A stretch of 31,857 nucleotides of DNA, from contig CAXYYC010000029.1 of assembly GCA_964293815.1 (NCBI GenBank), forward strand, positions 1 through 31,857, given 5' to 3'. Position numbers and translations under genes: made by a program. Each line of letters opens with the position of its first letter. The first letter of the stretch is position 1. Shown here piece by piece: positions 14,497 to 22,295 of this stretch. The notes under the pieces were generated by a model. It was not told the DNA's origin. It ran no database searches and saw only the letters and a program-made list of their open reading frames with translations. The stretch comes from CTSOIL-112 sp964293815. GTDB lineage: Bacteria > Pseudomonadota > Gammaproteobacteria > Burkholderiales > Burkholderiaceae.

Positions 14497-14979
14497 ATGA
14501 AAAACTTATTGATGATATTAATGGCCGTATGCGTTACACAATCTGCATTGGCAGATGATGAAATGGTGACGTTGATTGACACAACGCCGAGCGAGTTCGC
14601 CCAATCGTTTAATCGGCTAAATCAGTCCGAGGGGCATGGCGTGTACAAAAATATTCATCTTTCCAATGTGTATGGTGAGCGATCTTTTACAATCGCCTCC
14701 AATATTACTCTGACCGTTGGGGCGCATGAAGATGGGATTGAGTACATCGATCTGGTGTGCAATCAGCCGAAACAAACCGCCGAAAAGTGTATGCGCTCAA
14801 TGCCGTGGATAGGCTCGGCAGTAGATCCTGACTTTAAGCAAGTATCTTTTATGCGCATGGTTGGCGAAAACTTAGATGTTGGTGTGTCTGTTGGGTATCG
14901 TCAAAACGGCATTGAATATCACTTTGTGCCAGACGTAAAAAAGAATCAAATACGCTTAGAAATTCATGCTGAAGATTAA
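14497..14979 (+). CDS. Secreted protein of the repressor operon (lysogenic conversion candidate)
   Basis: A 160-residue protein. The ATG at 14497 lies three bases after the stop of the preceding gene. Residues 1-20 (MKNLLMILMAVCVTQSALA) form a signal peptide with a good cleavage site ALA|DD. The mature part has two Cys, in DLVCNQ and EKCMRS, which could form a disulfide, and beta-rich segments (RSFTIASNITLTVGAHEDGIEYIDLV). It should be periplasmic. It is the last gene before the terminator of the repressor operon and is therefore expected to be expressed in the lysogen. A role in superinfection exclusion or host modification is an inference from that. Confidence 0.7.
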   Translation: MKNLLMILMAVCVTQSALADDEMVTLIDTTPSEFAQSFNRLNQSEGHGVYKNIHLSNVYGERSFTIASNITLTVGAHEDGIEYIDLVCNQPKQTAEKCMRSMPWIGSAVDPDFKQVSFMRMVGENLDVGVSVGYRQNGIEYHFVPDVKKNQIRLEIHAED

Positions 14980-15002
14980 GTTTCATCATCCTTCAAACCA
15001 CG

Positions 15003-15026
15003 ACCACGCATTCGCGTGGTTTTTTT
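15003..15026 (+). terminator. Rho-independent terminator of the repressor operon
   Basis: ACCACGC, ATTC, GCGTGGT forms a 7-bp GC-rich stem with a four-base loop, followed by seven T. It separates the lysogenic operon from the rightward lysis/head operon, whose first gene starts 70 bases later. Confidence 0.88.
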
Positions 15027-15095
15027 AATTCAGATTAAAAGTCATTCCCCCCGCGCGAGCCGATACTACCCCTATATTTTTCACAAGGAGTAGTT

Positions 15096-15608
15096 ATGGC
15101 TGCAAACACCCCCGATTTACCGTGGATCGCACAGGCTCGCCAGCACATTGGCATGGCTGAGATTCCGGGCAAACAACACAATCCTACGATTCAAAACTGG
15201 TTGCGCACGCTCAAGGCGTGGTGGTCAGACGACGAGACGCCGTGGTGTGGTACGTTCGTGGCGTACTGCTGCCGCATGGCAGACCGTGCCGTGCCGAAGG
15301 AGTGGTTCCGCGCATTGTCTTGGGTCGATGCGGGTGAGCGTTTGACCGCACCTGCGTATGGTTGCATTGTGGTGTTTAACCGCGCCGGTGGCGGCCATGT
15401 GGGCTTTGTGGTTGGGCGTGATCGTGCGGGGAATCTGATGGTGCTGGGTGGCAATCAAGGCAATAAAGTGTCTATTGCGAAATTCTCTAAAGACCGCGTG
15501 GTGGCGTATGTATGGCCGTCCAATGGTGGCGGTAATAAACCCGCTCAAGATCGCTACCGACTGCCCGTATTGGCGGCAAACGGCACATTCTCCACCAATG
15601 AGGCTTGA
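15096..15608 (+). CDS. Endolysin-type cysteine peptidase (TIGR02594 family)
   Basis: A 170-residue protein. Residues about 9-125 match the CHAP/NlpC-like TIGR02594 group: TPWCGTFVAYCCRMA with Cys51 as nucleophile, GGGHVGFVVGRD with His101, and VLGGNQGNKV with Asn120 as third residue. It probably cuts peptidoglycan peptides for lysis. There is no signal peptide, so export depends on a holin. AAGGAG stands eight bases before the ATG. It opens the rightward late operon and is followed by two small membrane proteins and the spanin pair, a complete lysis cassette. Confidence 0.85.
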   Translation: MAANTPDLPWIAQARQHIGMAEIPGKQHNPTIQNWLRTLKAWWSDDETPWCGTFVAYCCRMADRAVPKEWFRALSWVDAGERLTAPAYGCIVVFNRAGGGHVGFVVGRDRAGNLMVLGGNQGNKVSIAKFSKDRVVAYVWPSNGGGNKPAQDRYRLPVLAANGTFSTNEA

Positions 15609-15613
15609 CCACT

Positions 15614-15874
15614 ATGACTAAGTTTATTCGATGGATCGGCGGGCTGTTTACGAACCCCACTACTGGTGATATTTCACATACCAAACTATGGGCGAACGTG
15701 GCCGCACTGGTGATGACGGTGAAGTTCGCTCGCATGGATGCGCCTGAACTGGATTTGTGGTGGGCATACGGCGCAATGGTCGGTGGCTATGCACTGATTC
15801 GGCGCGGGATTGCGGCGGCACAGCAGTTTGGTCAAACGGCTGATAAAAATATCGGAGGCAAAGATGCTGAGTAA
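15614..15874 (+). CDS. Holin-like membrane protein (DUF2644-like)
   Basis: An 86-residue protein from ATG 15614. It reads MTKFIRWIGGLFTNPTTGDISHTKLWANVAALVMTVKFAR..., with a first membrane segment at about 25-38 and a second at about 50-70 (DLWWAYGAMVGGYALIRRGI). Small DUF2644 proteins of Haemophilus Mu-like prophages have the same layout, an N-terminal 'pieces from the cytoplasm, then two helices' arrangement, and lie next to lysis genes. A holin role is inferred. An in-frame TTG at 15605 is a weaker start. Confidence 0.68.
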   Translation: MTKFIRWIGGLFTNPTTGDISHTKLWANVAALVMTVKFARMDAPELDLWWAYGAMVGGYALIRRGIAAAQQFGQTADKNIGGKDAE

Positions 15875-15992
15875 ATTCGCTTCTCACTGGACGGATATTG
15901 CAGCGCTTGCGCTGATTGTGGCGGCGTTTTGTTTGGATGTTCGCTTTGGTTGGAGATTCGAACATCAAAAGGAGCAACAAAATGCCGATTAA
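15864..15992 (+). CDS. Very small membrane protein of the lysis cassette
   Basis: A 42-residue protein (MLSKFASHWTDIAALALIVAAFCLDVRFGW...) with one strong membrane helix at about residues 10-25 and a charged C-terminus. GGAGG stands eight bases before the ATG at 15864. It overlaps the preceding holin candidate and the following Rz gene, so it is embedded in the cassette. It may be a holin partner, antiholin or pinholin. Confidence 0.6.
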   Translation: MLSKFASHWTDIAALALIVAAFCLDVRFGWRFEHQKEQQNAD

Positions 15993-16389
15993 TTTATTGC
16001 GTATTTGGCCTGCTTTACTGGGATTGGCAATGGGCGCATTAATTGCCGCTGGCTTGTATCACGTTGGCTTTCAAGCGGGCGAATCCAAGCAGCTTGCTAC
16101 CCAGAAGCAATTGGAACTGCAGTGGCAAGGGCAGGCATTGGCTGCTGAACGTGCTTATTCAAGCAAGCTGGAAGCGGTGCAAAAAGAGTGGGCGCAGAGC
16201 GTGTCATTCACCGCCGCGCAGTCGGCGGCGTTGGCTGAATCGAACCGTGCGATTCAAAGCAAACTAACCATTTTAAAAAAGGACATCCCGAATGTTATCC
16301 AAACTGATGCAACTCGTAGTGAGTGTGTGCGTGGCCTTGGCATTGACAGCCTGCGCCTCTACACCCGCGCCCTTGGCTACGCCGATTAA
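15982..16389 (+). CDS. i-spanin (Rz-like)
   Basis: A 135-residue protein; ATG 15982 has AAAGGAG upstream. An N-terminal membrane helix (WPALLGLAMGALIAAGLYHVGF, about residues 9-30) is followed by a long periplasmic coiled coil (LATQKQLELQWQGQALAAERAYSSKLEAVQKEWAQS) and a Cys near the C-terminus. This is the inner-membrane spanin, which fuses inner and outer membranes with its Rz1 partner at the end of lysis. The rz1 frame lies within its 3' part, the arrangement usual for the pair. Confidence 0.88.
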   Translation: MPINLLRIWPALLGLAMGALIAAGLYHVGFQAGESKQLATQKQLELQWQGQALAAERAYSSKLEAVQKEWAQSVSFTAAQSAALAESNRAIQSKLTILKKDIPNVIQTDATRSECVRGLGIDSLRLYTRALGYAD

Positions 16390-16591
16390 AGCGATTGATC
16401 GTCCTGTATTGCCACCCGTTGCGGGTGAATTGATGGTAGCGCATGAGCGCCCCGCGCCGCCTGCCGATGGTTCGCCAGAGGCATTGCTCAGCCATGCAGT
16501 TGAGTACGGTGGCTGGGTAAGTCGGATTGAAGCGCAGGTCAAGGCTTGGCAGGACTGGTACCGCAATGGTTTGACTTCACAGGGGCAATGA
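16292..16591 (+). CDS. o-spanin lipoprotein (Rz1-like)
   Basis: A 99-residue protein in another frame over the end of the Rz gene. It has a lipoprotein signal (LMQLVVSVCVALALTACAST) with lipobox LTAC, Cys21 being the lipid attachment site, and a Pro-rich mature N-terminus (STPAPLATPIKAIDRPVLPPVAG), both typical of Rz1. It is anchored in the outer membrane and pairs with Rz. At 99 residues it is longer than the lambda protein; the end includes WVSRIEAQVKAWQDWYRNG. Confidence 0.88.
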   Translation: MLSKLMQLVVSVCVALALTACASTPAPLATPIKAIDRPVLPPVAGELMVAHERPAPPADGSPEALLSHAVEYGGWVSRIEAQVKAWQDWYRNGLTSQGQ

Positions 16592-16806
16592 TGGACGTAG
16601 CAGATCAGGCCGCGAAACGCGAGGCTGAGTTTTTGGCTGAGGCTTTGGGCAATTTTGACAGGCAGGCACACCACAATCACGGTGGCAGTTTAAGCCATTG
16701 CGAGGATTGTGGTGAGGCTATCCCCGAAGCGCGGCAAAAGGCGATTCACGGTGTGCGACTGTGCGTGGCGTGTCAAACCATTTTAGAAAAAAACGAAGGA
16801 CGATGA
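16588..16806 (+). CDS. TraR/DksA-type zinc-finger protein
   Basis: A 72-residue protein beginning MMDVADQAAKREAEFLAEAL, with a C-terminal zinc finger CEDCGEAIP...CVACQTI (Cys at about 38, 41, 59 and 62). Small TraR-like proteins of Mu-like phages have this length. TraR binds RNA polymerase through the secondary channel and mimics DksA with ppGpp; this copy may tune transcription during late growth. It overlaps the rz1 stop codon and the next gene, so it is coupled in the late operon. Confidence 0.85.
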   Translation: MMDVADQAAKREAEFLAEALGNFDRQAHHNHGGSLSHCEDCGEAIPEARQKAIHGVRLCVACQTILEKNEGR

Positions 16807-17129
16807 TGGTTGAAAAAAACTATATCACGCTGGAGGTTTGGCAATTGGTGTTATTTGCCACATCAATCTTGGTGGGCTATTGGGGCATTGCACAAAAGCA
16901 GTTGTCTGATTTCAAAAAGCAGCAAGAGGAGCGTTTTGAGCGACAAGATAAAATCAATGAAAGTATGGCGGCGTTGGGTAAAGAGTTTCTGGAGTTTCAG
17001 GCGAAATTGCCGATGACTTATGTTCTGCGCGATGACTATATTCGTGGCCAAGCGATTCTGGAGGCGAAGATGGATGCGGTGCATAAAACCTTGTCCGAAA
17101 TTTACAAAATGGAGAGCCTGAAAAAATGA
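16803..17129 (+). CDS. Mu gp25-like membrane protein (DUF2730-like)
   Basis: A 108-residue protein with one membrane helix near the N-terminus (LEVWQLVLFATSILVGYWGIA, about residues 9-29) and a long charged coiled coil (KKQQEERFERQDKINESMAALGKEFLEFQ). Mu gp25 has the same design and position, between the lysis genes and gp26/gp27. Its function is unknown. Stop and start codons overlap on both sides. Confidence 0.72.
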   Translation: MMVEKNYITLEVWQLVLFATSILVGYWGIAQKQLSDFKKQQEERFERQDKINESMAALGKEFLEFQAKLPMTYVLRDDYIRGQAILEAKMDAVHKTLSEIYKMESLKK

Positions 17130-17434
17130 GCTTAGAACAAATTCGCCGCGAGGGTATGCGCTGGAATATCATCAACACGCTGAACAAAGCCCGCCCGCAC
17201 ACCACAAGCGAGGTGTTTTTGGTGGATGTGATGCGCGGCATTTATCACCAAGTCACTGCGTTGGAGTTGCGTCAGCAACTCGAATATTTATCTGATCGCA
17301 AACTGGTTGCGTTGGTCAAACAGCCCAGCGGTCGCTGGTTCGCAGACCTTACGCGCTTGGGTGTGGATATTGCTGAGTACACGATTGATTGCCAGCCGGG
17401 CATTGCCCGCCCTGAAAAGTATTGGAGCGACTGA
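17126..17434 (+). CDS. Mu gp26-like winged-helix protein
   Basis: A 102-residue protein with a winged-helix look: EQIRREGMRWNIINTLNKARPHTTSEVFLVDVM, then LRQQLEYLSDRKLVALVKQPSGRWFADLTRLGVDIAEY, the recognition helix and the wing. It lies in the gp26 position just before the small terminase. DNA binding related to packaging or late gene control is likely, but not proved. Confidence 0.72.
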   Translation: MSLEQIRREGMRWNIINTLNKARPHTTSEVFLVDVMRGIYHQVTALELRQQLEYLSDRKLVALVKQPSGRWFADLTRLGVDIAEYTIDCQPGIARPEKYWSD

Positions 17435-17985
17435 TGGCGCCACGATCCAGTGTAGAACTTTTGCCCGAAGAGGTACGGCACGCGTTAGAGCGTCGGCTGG
17501 CTGAATTGGGCTTTGCCAATTACAGCGAATTGACCGATTGGCTCAAGTCGCAGGGCTTCGAAATCAGCCGCTCGGCGGTGCATCGCTTTGGGCAAAAAGT
17601 CGAACGACGCTTTGCGTCCATCAAGGCCAGCACTGAGGCCGCCCGCTTGATTGCCGACGGCGCAGCCGATGAGGGCGACACGCGCTCGGAAGCGCTGATG
17701 GCGATGCTACAAACGGAGTTGTTTGATGCAATGGTCTCAATTGGTGAGATTGACGAAGAGAACCTATCCTCTATTGACCGTTTTAGCATGATGGCTGGTG
17801 CGGCAAAGAATATCGCGGCGTTGGCCAGTGCCAGCACACGACTGAAGCAATTTCAATCTGCGCTCAAAGACAAAATGGACAAGAAATTTGCCGAGCTGGA
17901 GGCAGAATCATCCAAGCAAGGCAGTGGTTTGGATGCTGAAACTTTGCGCCGTATTCGCCAAGAGGTGTACGGAGTGATGACATGA
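17434..17985 (+). CDS. Small terminase subunit (DUF3486, Mu gp27-like)
   Basis: A 183-residue protein. The N-terminal DNA-binding part contains LPEEVRHALERRLAELGFANYSELTDWLKSQGFEISRSAVHRFGQKVERRF (about residues 8-58), the DUF3486 block with a helix-turn-helix. The rest is helical. In Mu-like phages gp27 recognises the packaging start near one phage end and brings in the large terminase. It overlaps gp26 by one base and the large terminase by four. Confidence 0.88.
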   Translation: MAPRSSVELLPEEVRHALERRLAELGFANYSELTDWLKSQGFEISRSAVHRFGQKVERRFASIKASTEAARLIADGAADEGDTRSEALMAMLQTELFDAMVSIGEIDEENLSSIDRFSMMAGAAKNIAALASASTRLKQFQSALKDKMDKKFAELEAESSKQGSGLDAETLRRIRQEVYGVMT

Positions 17986-19301
17986 CCGCCACGATGGTGA
18001 ACCAGCCCGCTTTGATCCTGTATCCGTACCAAAAAAAATGGCTGTCTGATCACAGCCGTTTCAAGGTTGGGATGTTTGCGCGTCAGACGGGTAAAACCTT
18101 CACCACCACGCTTGAAATTGTGCTGGATTGTTTGGAGGCCGAGGCGCGTGGTCAGCGTACTCGCTGGGTGATTTTGTCACGCGGTGAACGTCAGGCCAAG
18201 GAAGCCATGAACGAAGGTGTCAAGCGGCATTTAGAGGCTGCTGGTGTGGCGTGTGAAGTGATGGAAGTGCCGTTCGACGCAACAACCAATGCGCTGGAGG
18301 TGATACTGCCGAACGGTAGCAAAATCACTGCGCTACCGGCGAACGCCGATACGGCGCGGGGGTTTTCGGCAAACGTATTTCTGGATGAGTTCGCCTTTCA
18401 TCAAGATTCACGCGCTATTTGGAAAGCCTTGTTCCCTGTGATTTCAGCCGGTTGGAAACTGCGCGTGGTGTCCACACCGAACGGCAAGGGTAATAAGTTT
18501 TATGAGTTGGTGACGGACGTTAAAAACACCGAATGGTCGCGCCATATTGTGGATATTTATCAGGCAGTGGCCGATGGTTTGCCGCGTGACATTGAGCAAC
18601 TCAAAGCTGGCTTGAATGACCCTGACGCTTGGGCGCAAGAGTTTGAATTACAGTGGTTAGACGAAGCCTCGGCATGGCTCAGTTATGACTTGATTCACGG
18701 TGTGGAGGATGGCTCGGCGGGTGTACCAGCACACTATAACGCGGGTATGTGCTACGTCGGCGTGGACATCGGCATTCGCAATGACTTGTTTGTGATTTGG
18801 GTATTGGAGCAAGTTGGCGATGTGCTGTGGACACGCGAGATTATCACGCGCCGTCGCGCGAGTTTTGCCGAGCAGTCGGATTTGTTGGCGGATGTGTTTG
18901 AGCGTTATCGGGTGTTGCGCTGTTGTATGGATCAGACCGGTATGGGCGAGAAGCCGGTGGAGGATGCGCAACGGGCGCATGGCACGAATCGGGTCGAGGG
19001 TGTGGTGTTCAGCACCAGTAGTAAATTGTCGCTGGCCACGATTGGCAAAGAGGCGTTTGAGGATAAAAAAATCCGTATTCCGCAAGGTGATACGGACTTG
19101 CGCAGTGACTTGCACAAACTGCAAAAAGTCACCAGCCCGACGGGTGCGCCGCGCTTTGTGGCTGAGTCGGATGCGAGCGGTCACGCGGATCGAACGTGGG
19201 CATGTTTCTTAGCGCTCAATGCTGCGCATGGCGATGTGGGCGAGGTGCGTGTGAGCAGTCGTCAGCGTCGCTATGGCGCGAATTTAACCAATGGGTATTG
19301 A
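17982..19301 (+). CDS. Large terminase subunit (Mu gp28-like)
   Basis: A 439-residue protein. The ATPase part has Walker A ARQTGKT at about residues 33-39 and Walker B VFLDEFAF with Asp135/Glu136, followed by a coupling motif region STPNGKGNKFYEL. The nuclease part starts with YVGVDIGIRNDLFVIWVL, an RNase H-like fold with Asp in the first strand. It pumps DNA into proheads and cuts it; in Mu-like phages this is headful packaging including host DNA. The stop codon overlaps the portal gene. Confidence 0.94.
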   Translation: MTATMVNQPALILYPYQKKWLSDHSRFKVGMFARQTGKTFTTTLEIVLDCLEAEARGQRTRWVILSRGERQAKEAMNEGVKRHLEAAGVACEVMEVPFDATTNALEVILPNGSKITALPANADTARGFSANVFLDEFAFHQDSRAIWKALFPVISAGWKLRVVSTPNGKGNKFYELVTDVKNTEWSRHIVDIYQAVADGLPRDIEQLKAGLNDPDAWAQEFELQWLDEASAWLSYDLIHGVEDGSAGVPAHYNAGMCYVGVDIGIRNDLFVIWVLEQVGDVLWTREIITRRRASFAEQSDLLADVFERYRVLRCCMDQTGMGEKPVEDAQRAHGTNRVEGVVFSTSSKLSLATIGKEAFEDKKIRIPQGDTDLRSDLHKLQKVTSPTGAPRFVAESDASGHADRTWACFLALNAAHGDVGEVRVSSRQRRYGANLTNGY

Positions 19302-20805
19302 TATGGCAGGTTTCAAAGTAAAAAACGGGCGCGGTGTACTCAATTTCAAACAAGCCGATTTGACCACACACTTGGCGGTGGCTTCGCGTGGTTTTGCTGG
19401 GCGCGGTTTTAATGGTTGGCTACCCAATCCTGACCCGATTTTGAAAAAACTGGGGCGCGATATTGAGGTGTATCGAGAGTTATTGGCCGATTCGATAGTC
19501 GGTGGGCATATCCGCCGTCGCAAAGCGGCCGTTGCCAGTATGGAGTGGCGCTTGGATACGGATGAGGCGGACGCTCACGTGGTTCAGTTGATTGAAACCA
19601 TGCTGGCCAATATCGATATCTATCAGCTCATCAATGACGCGAGTGAGGCGACGCAGTTCGGTTACCAGCCGATTGAGGTGATGTGGCGCAAGGATGGTGA
19701 TTGGTTGCCGGTTAGTTTGGTTGCTAAACCGCAGGAGTGGTTTGCTTTTAGCGCCGAAAATGAGCTGTGCTTTATCGGTCAAAACACTCAGCCTCAGATT
19801 GTGCCGGACATGAAATTTTTATGCCCGACGCAGAACGCCAGTTATACCAATCCCTACGGCGTGGGCGATCTCGGCATGGTCTACTGGCCGACGGTGTTTA
19901 AACGCGGTGGCCTGAAATTCTGGGTGACGTTCACCGAGAAGTACGGCACGCCGTGGATCATTGGCAAAGAACCGCGCTCCAATCAACCGTCTGACACACA
20001 GAAATTGCTGGATAGTTTAGAAGCTCTGGCTGGTGATGCGGTCGGTACGATCCCGAATGATTCCAGTGTGGAAATTATCGAAGCCTCCGGTAAAGCAAGT
20101 TCGGTGGAGGCGTTTGATAAGCTGATCCGTTATTGTCGCAGTGAAATCGCGATTGCGCTGCTCGGCCAAGATATGAGTACCGAGAAGGACACAAACCATG
20201 CGAGTGCTTCGGCTGGCTTGGAGGTCAGTAACGACATCCGCGACCTGCATTGCCGAATTGTCGAAGGCTGTGTGAACCAGTTGATTGACTGGGTGTGTAC
20301 GCTGAATTTTGGCGAGGATGTGGTACGTCCGAAGTTTGAACTGTACGAAGAAGAAGCCGTTGATAAGGTTCTGGCCGAACGTGATAAAACCTTGACTGAG
20401 TGCGGCGTGACCTTTACCAAAGCGTACTTTATGCGTACCTACAATTTGGAGGATGGGGACTTATTGGATGTGCCGCCTCCCGATAGTGGTGATGGTCAAA
20501 TGCGACGACAGCGTCGTATTTCAACTGATGCGGCGAGTTTCTCTGAGGCTGTGCCTTATCGTGATTTATCCGACGATTTGGCGGCTGGTATGCCATCGGC
20601 TGAGGCATTGAATGCGCAGACCGACGCCATGCTGCGCGGGCTGGTTGCGCGACTACAAAACGTGGCCAATGACGAAGAGGCGTTGGCAGTATTGGCTCAG
20701 GCGTACCCAGCGATGGATAGTGACTCATTACAAAATGAGTTGACCAAGATGTTGTTCATCGGTCAGGTGTTGAGCCGATTGGAAACTGAGAGCGAGCTGG
20801 AATGA
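19291..20805 (+). CDS. Portal protein (DUF935, Mu gp29-like)
   Basis: A 504-residue DUF935 protein. Characteristic segments are DSIVGGHIRRRKAAVASMEWRL (about residues 69-90), ATQFGYQPIEVMW, KRGGLKFWVTFTEKYGTPWIIGKEPR and IAIALLGQDMSTEKDTNHASASAGLEV. It forms the dodecameric ring at one capsid vertex through which DNA is packaged. The ATG at 19291 overlaps the terminase stop; another ATG at 19303 is possible, and neither has a strong ribosome-binding site, which fits translational coupling. Confidence 0.93.
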   Translation: MGIDMAGFKVKNGRGVLNFKQADLTTHLAVASRGFAGRGFNGWLPNPDPILKKLGRDIEVYRELLADSIVGGHIRRRKAAVASMEWRLDTDEADAHVVQLIETMLANIDIYQLINDASEATQFGYQPIEVMWRKDGDWLPVSLVAKPQEWFAFSAENELCFIGQNTQPQIVPDMKFLCPTQNASYTNPYGVGDLGMVYWPTVFKRGGLKFWVTFTEKYGTPWIIGKEPRSNQPSDTQKLLDSLEALAGDAVGTIPNDSSVEIIEASGKASSVEAFDKLIRYCRSEIAIALLGQDMSTEKDTNHASASAGLEVSNDIRDLHCRIVEGCVNQLIDWVCTLNFGEDVVRPKFELYEEEAVDKVLAERDKTLTECGVTFTKAYFMRTYNLEDGDLLDVPPPDSGDGQMRRQRRISTDAASFSEAVPYRDLSDDLAAGMPSAEALNAQTDAMLRGLVARLQNVANDEEALAVLAQAYPAMDSDSLQNELTKMLFIGQVLSRLETESELE

Positions 20806-22160
20806 GCATCACTGACGGGATCGAAATGAAGGCTTTATTCGGGCTTGCTCCAGAAAAAGCCATCGAATATCTGGACAGCAAGGGGCTGTACGTCGGCTGG
20901 AATTGGCAAGACACGCTGGACGAGGCGCACGCTCGCAGTTTCACGATTGCGAAAATGACGCAGTTGGATTTGCTCTCGGACACGCGCAAAGCGATCATGC
21001 AGGCAATGGCTGATGGCACCGGCTTTAAAGGTTTTGAGCAGACCATTACGCCGATCATGCAGGCCAAGGGTTGGTGGGGCTACAAGGCTGTGGTCAATCC
21101 ATCGGGCGATGCTCAACTGGTTAAGCTGGGAACACCGCGCCGTTTGGCGACTATCTATCATACGAATCGACGTTCGGCAGTGATGTCGGCTAAGTACGTG
21201 CGTATGATGGAGGCGATAGATACCCACCCGTATTGGCAATATATCCATCATGATTCGGCACATCCACGGTTAAATCATGTGGCCTTGCATGGTGTAGTGT
21301 ATGCCGCTGATGATCCGTTTTGGGCGCATGGCTTCCCGCCTAATGGCTTTGGTTGCAAGTGTACGGTTAAAGCGTTAACCGCCAGTCGCGCCGAGAAAGC
21401 AGGGATTGCCAAAAGTGATATGCGGTCGTTCACACAGGACATTGGTTTGAATAAAAGCTCGGGCGAGATTTACCAAGCCACGCGCCACGGTACAAAGCGT
21501 GAGTTATCTGACTCCCAAGCCACGACGCTTGCGGCACAAGCGCGGGTTAGCCCTGCTAAAATTAAAAATGTTATTGCTGCGCCGGATGCGGGTTTTAACG
21601 GCAGCCCTGCAGCCAGTCATTTGATGGATCAACTTTGGTTGGAAAAAGCAAAATCTGCACTGGGTGATCAGGCGGCATTAGAGGCAGTTGCCAAGGATAT
21701 GGCGAGCGAAGCGCGTGTGCGGGGGTTTATCGCGTGGATGCGCACGACATCTGGCATGGGGTATGCGCAAAATCGCACCTACGGGGTGGGCTTATTATCC
21801 AACAAAGCAATGGCGCAGTTTGCCAAGCATTTGCCCGAATCACGCATGGGTAGCCCTGTTGTGGCGTTTCAAGACCATTTGATTTCGGGCAAAAAAGCCC
21901 GTCGGCATGCTGCGGTAGGTGATGCGTTGGATTTGGATGCGTATGAGCGGATTGTGCGGGACTTTGGCAAGCCCGATTATGAGCTGTGGGATACGCAAAA
22001 CAAGCATGTGTTGCACGTCTTTGATATGGGCAATGGTCAGCTTGCGAAGCTGGCGATCAATATGTATGCAGACAGAACTGTTGTCGAATCTGCGTTTTAT
22101 GTTCCCTCTATTACCGTTGAAGGTGCGATCAAAGGCGGTGAGTTCATTCCAATTCAGTAG
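20802..22160 (+). CDS. Minor head protein F (Mu gp30-like)
   Basis: A 452-residue protein. It contains the SPP1-gp7/MuF domain: GWWGYKAVVNPSGDAQLVKLGTPRRLATIYHTNRRSAVMSAKYVRMM (from about residue 86), then HPRLNHVALHGVVYAADDPFWAHGFPPNGFGCKCTVKAL, with the conserved H...LHG...PP..G..C.C signature. The C-terminal about 150 residues (SKMRMGSP-type segment and a part with GDALDLDAYERIVRDFGKPDYELWDT) may form a small extra domain. MuF proteins are packaged inside the head or sit at the portal. It is followed by a structured non-coding element and then by G. Confidence 0.9.
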   Translation: MSITDGIEMKALFGLAPEKAIEYLDSKGLYVGWNWQDTLDEAHARSFTIAKMTQLDLLSDTRKAIMQAMADGTGFKGFEQTITPIMQAKGWWGYKAVVNPSGDAQLVKLGTPRRLATIYHTNRRSAVMSAKYVRMMEAIDTHPYWQYIHHDSAHPRLNHVALHGVVYAADDPFWAHGFPPNGFGCKCTVKALTASRAEKAGIAKSDMRSFTQDIGLNKSSGEIYQATRHGTKRELSDSQATTLAAQARVSPAKIKNVIAAPDAGFNGSPAASHLMDQLWLEKAKSALGDQAALEAVAKDMASEARVRGFIAWMRTTSGMGYAQNRTYGVGLLSNKAMAQFAKHLPESRMGSPVVAFQDHLISGKKARRHAAVGDALDLDAYERIVRDFGKPDYELWDTQNKHVLHVFDMGNGQLAKLAINMYADRTVVESAFYVPSITVEGAIKGGEFIPIQ

Positions 22161-22263
22161 ACGTAAAAAATCCTACTGAGCCGCCGGGTTCGAACCGGAT
22201 AAAGCTTGTTGCTATTGCAACCGCCCTGACTTCCAAGTGTCAGATCTATCAGTAGGATTACGT
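22161..22263. ncRNA. tRNA-like folded element between F and G
   Basis: The gap of 135 bp between F and G holds an 11-bp perfect closing stem (AATCCTACTGA at 22169-22179, TCAGTAGGATT at 22249-22259) that can be extended by ACGT/ACGT across a short A bulge. Inside are three hairpins: CCGG with loop GTTCGAA, GTTGC with loop TATT, and CTGAC with an 8-base loop. Read on the minus strand this is a cloverleaf with the canonical T-loop TTCGAAC, a GG-containing D-like loop and six T behind it; but the anticodon arm does not have a 7-base loop and the T arm does not abut the acceptor. It is not a normal tRNA. Strand, and whether it is transcribed alone, are unclear. Confidence 0.5.
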
Positions 22264-22295
22264 TTATACTAAATCGGAGTTAGGAAAAAATCAAG

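Noticed and set aside
15061..15095. Shared activator site (ATAC..CCCC) before both late operons
   Set aside because: The match to the ATACCCC at 3523-3529 is short, and in the rightward operon it lies only 24 bases before the start codon, too close for an activator site.
22161..22263. An RNA anti-CRISPR imitating a I-F repeat
   Set aside because: Its hairpins (CCGG with GTTCGAA loop and others) do not match the CCGCC/GGCGG repeat stem, and the TTAGAAA end is absent.
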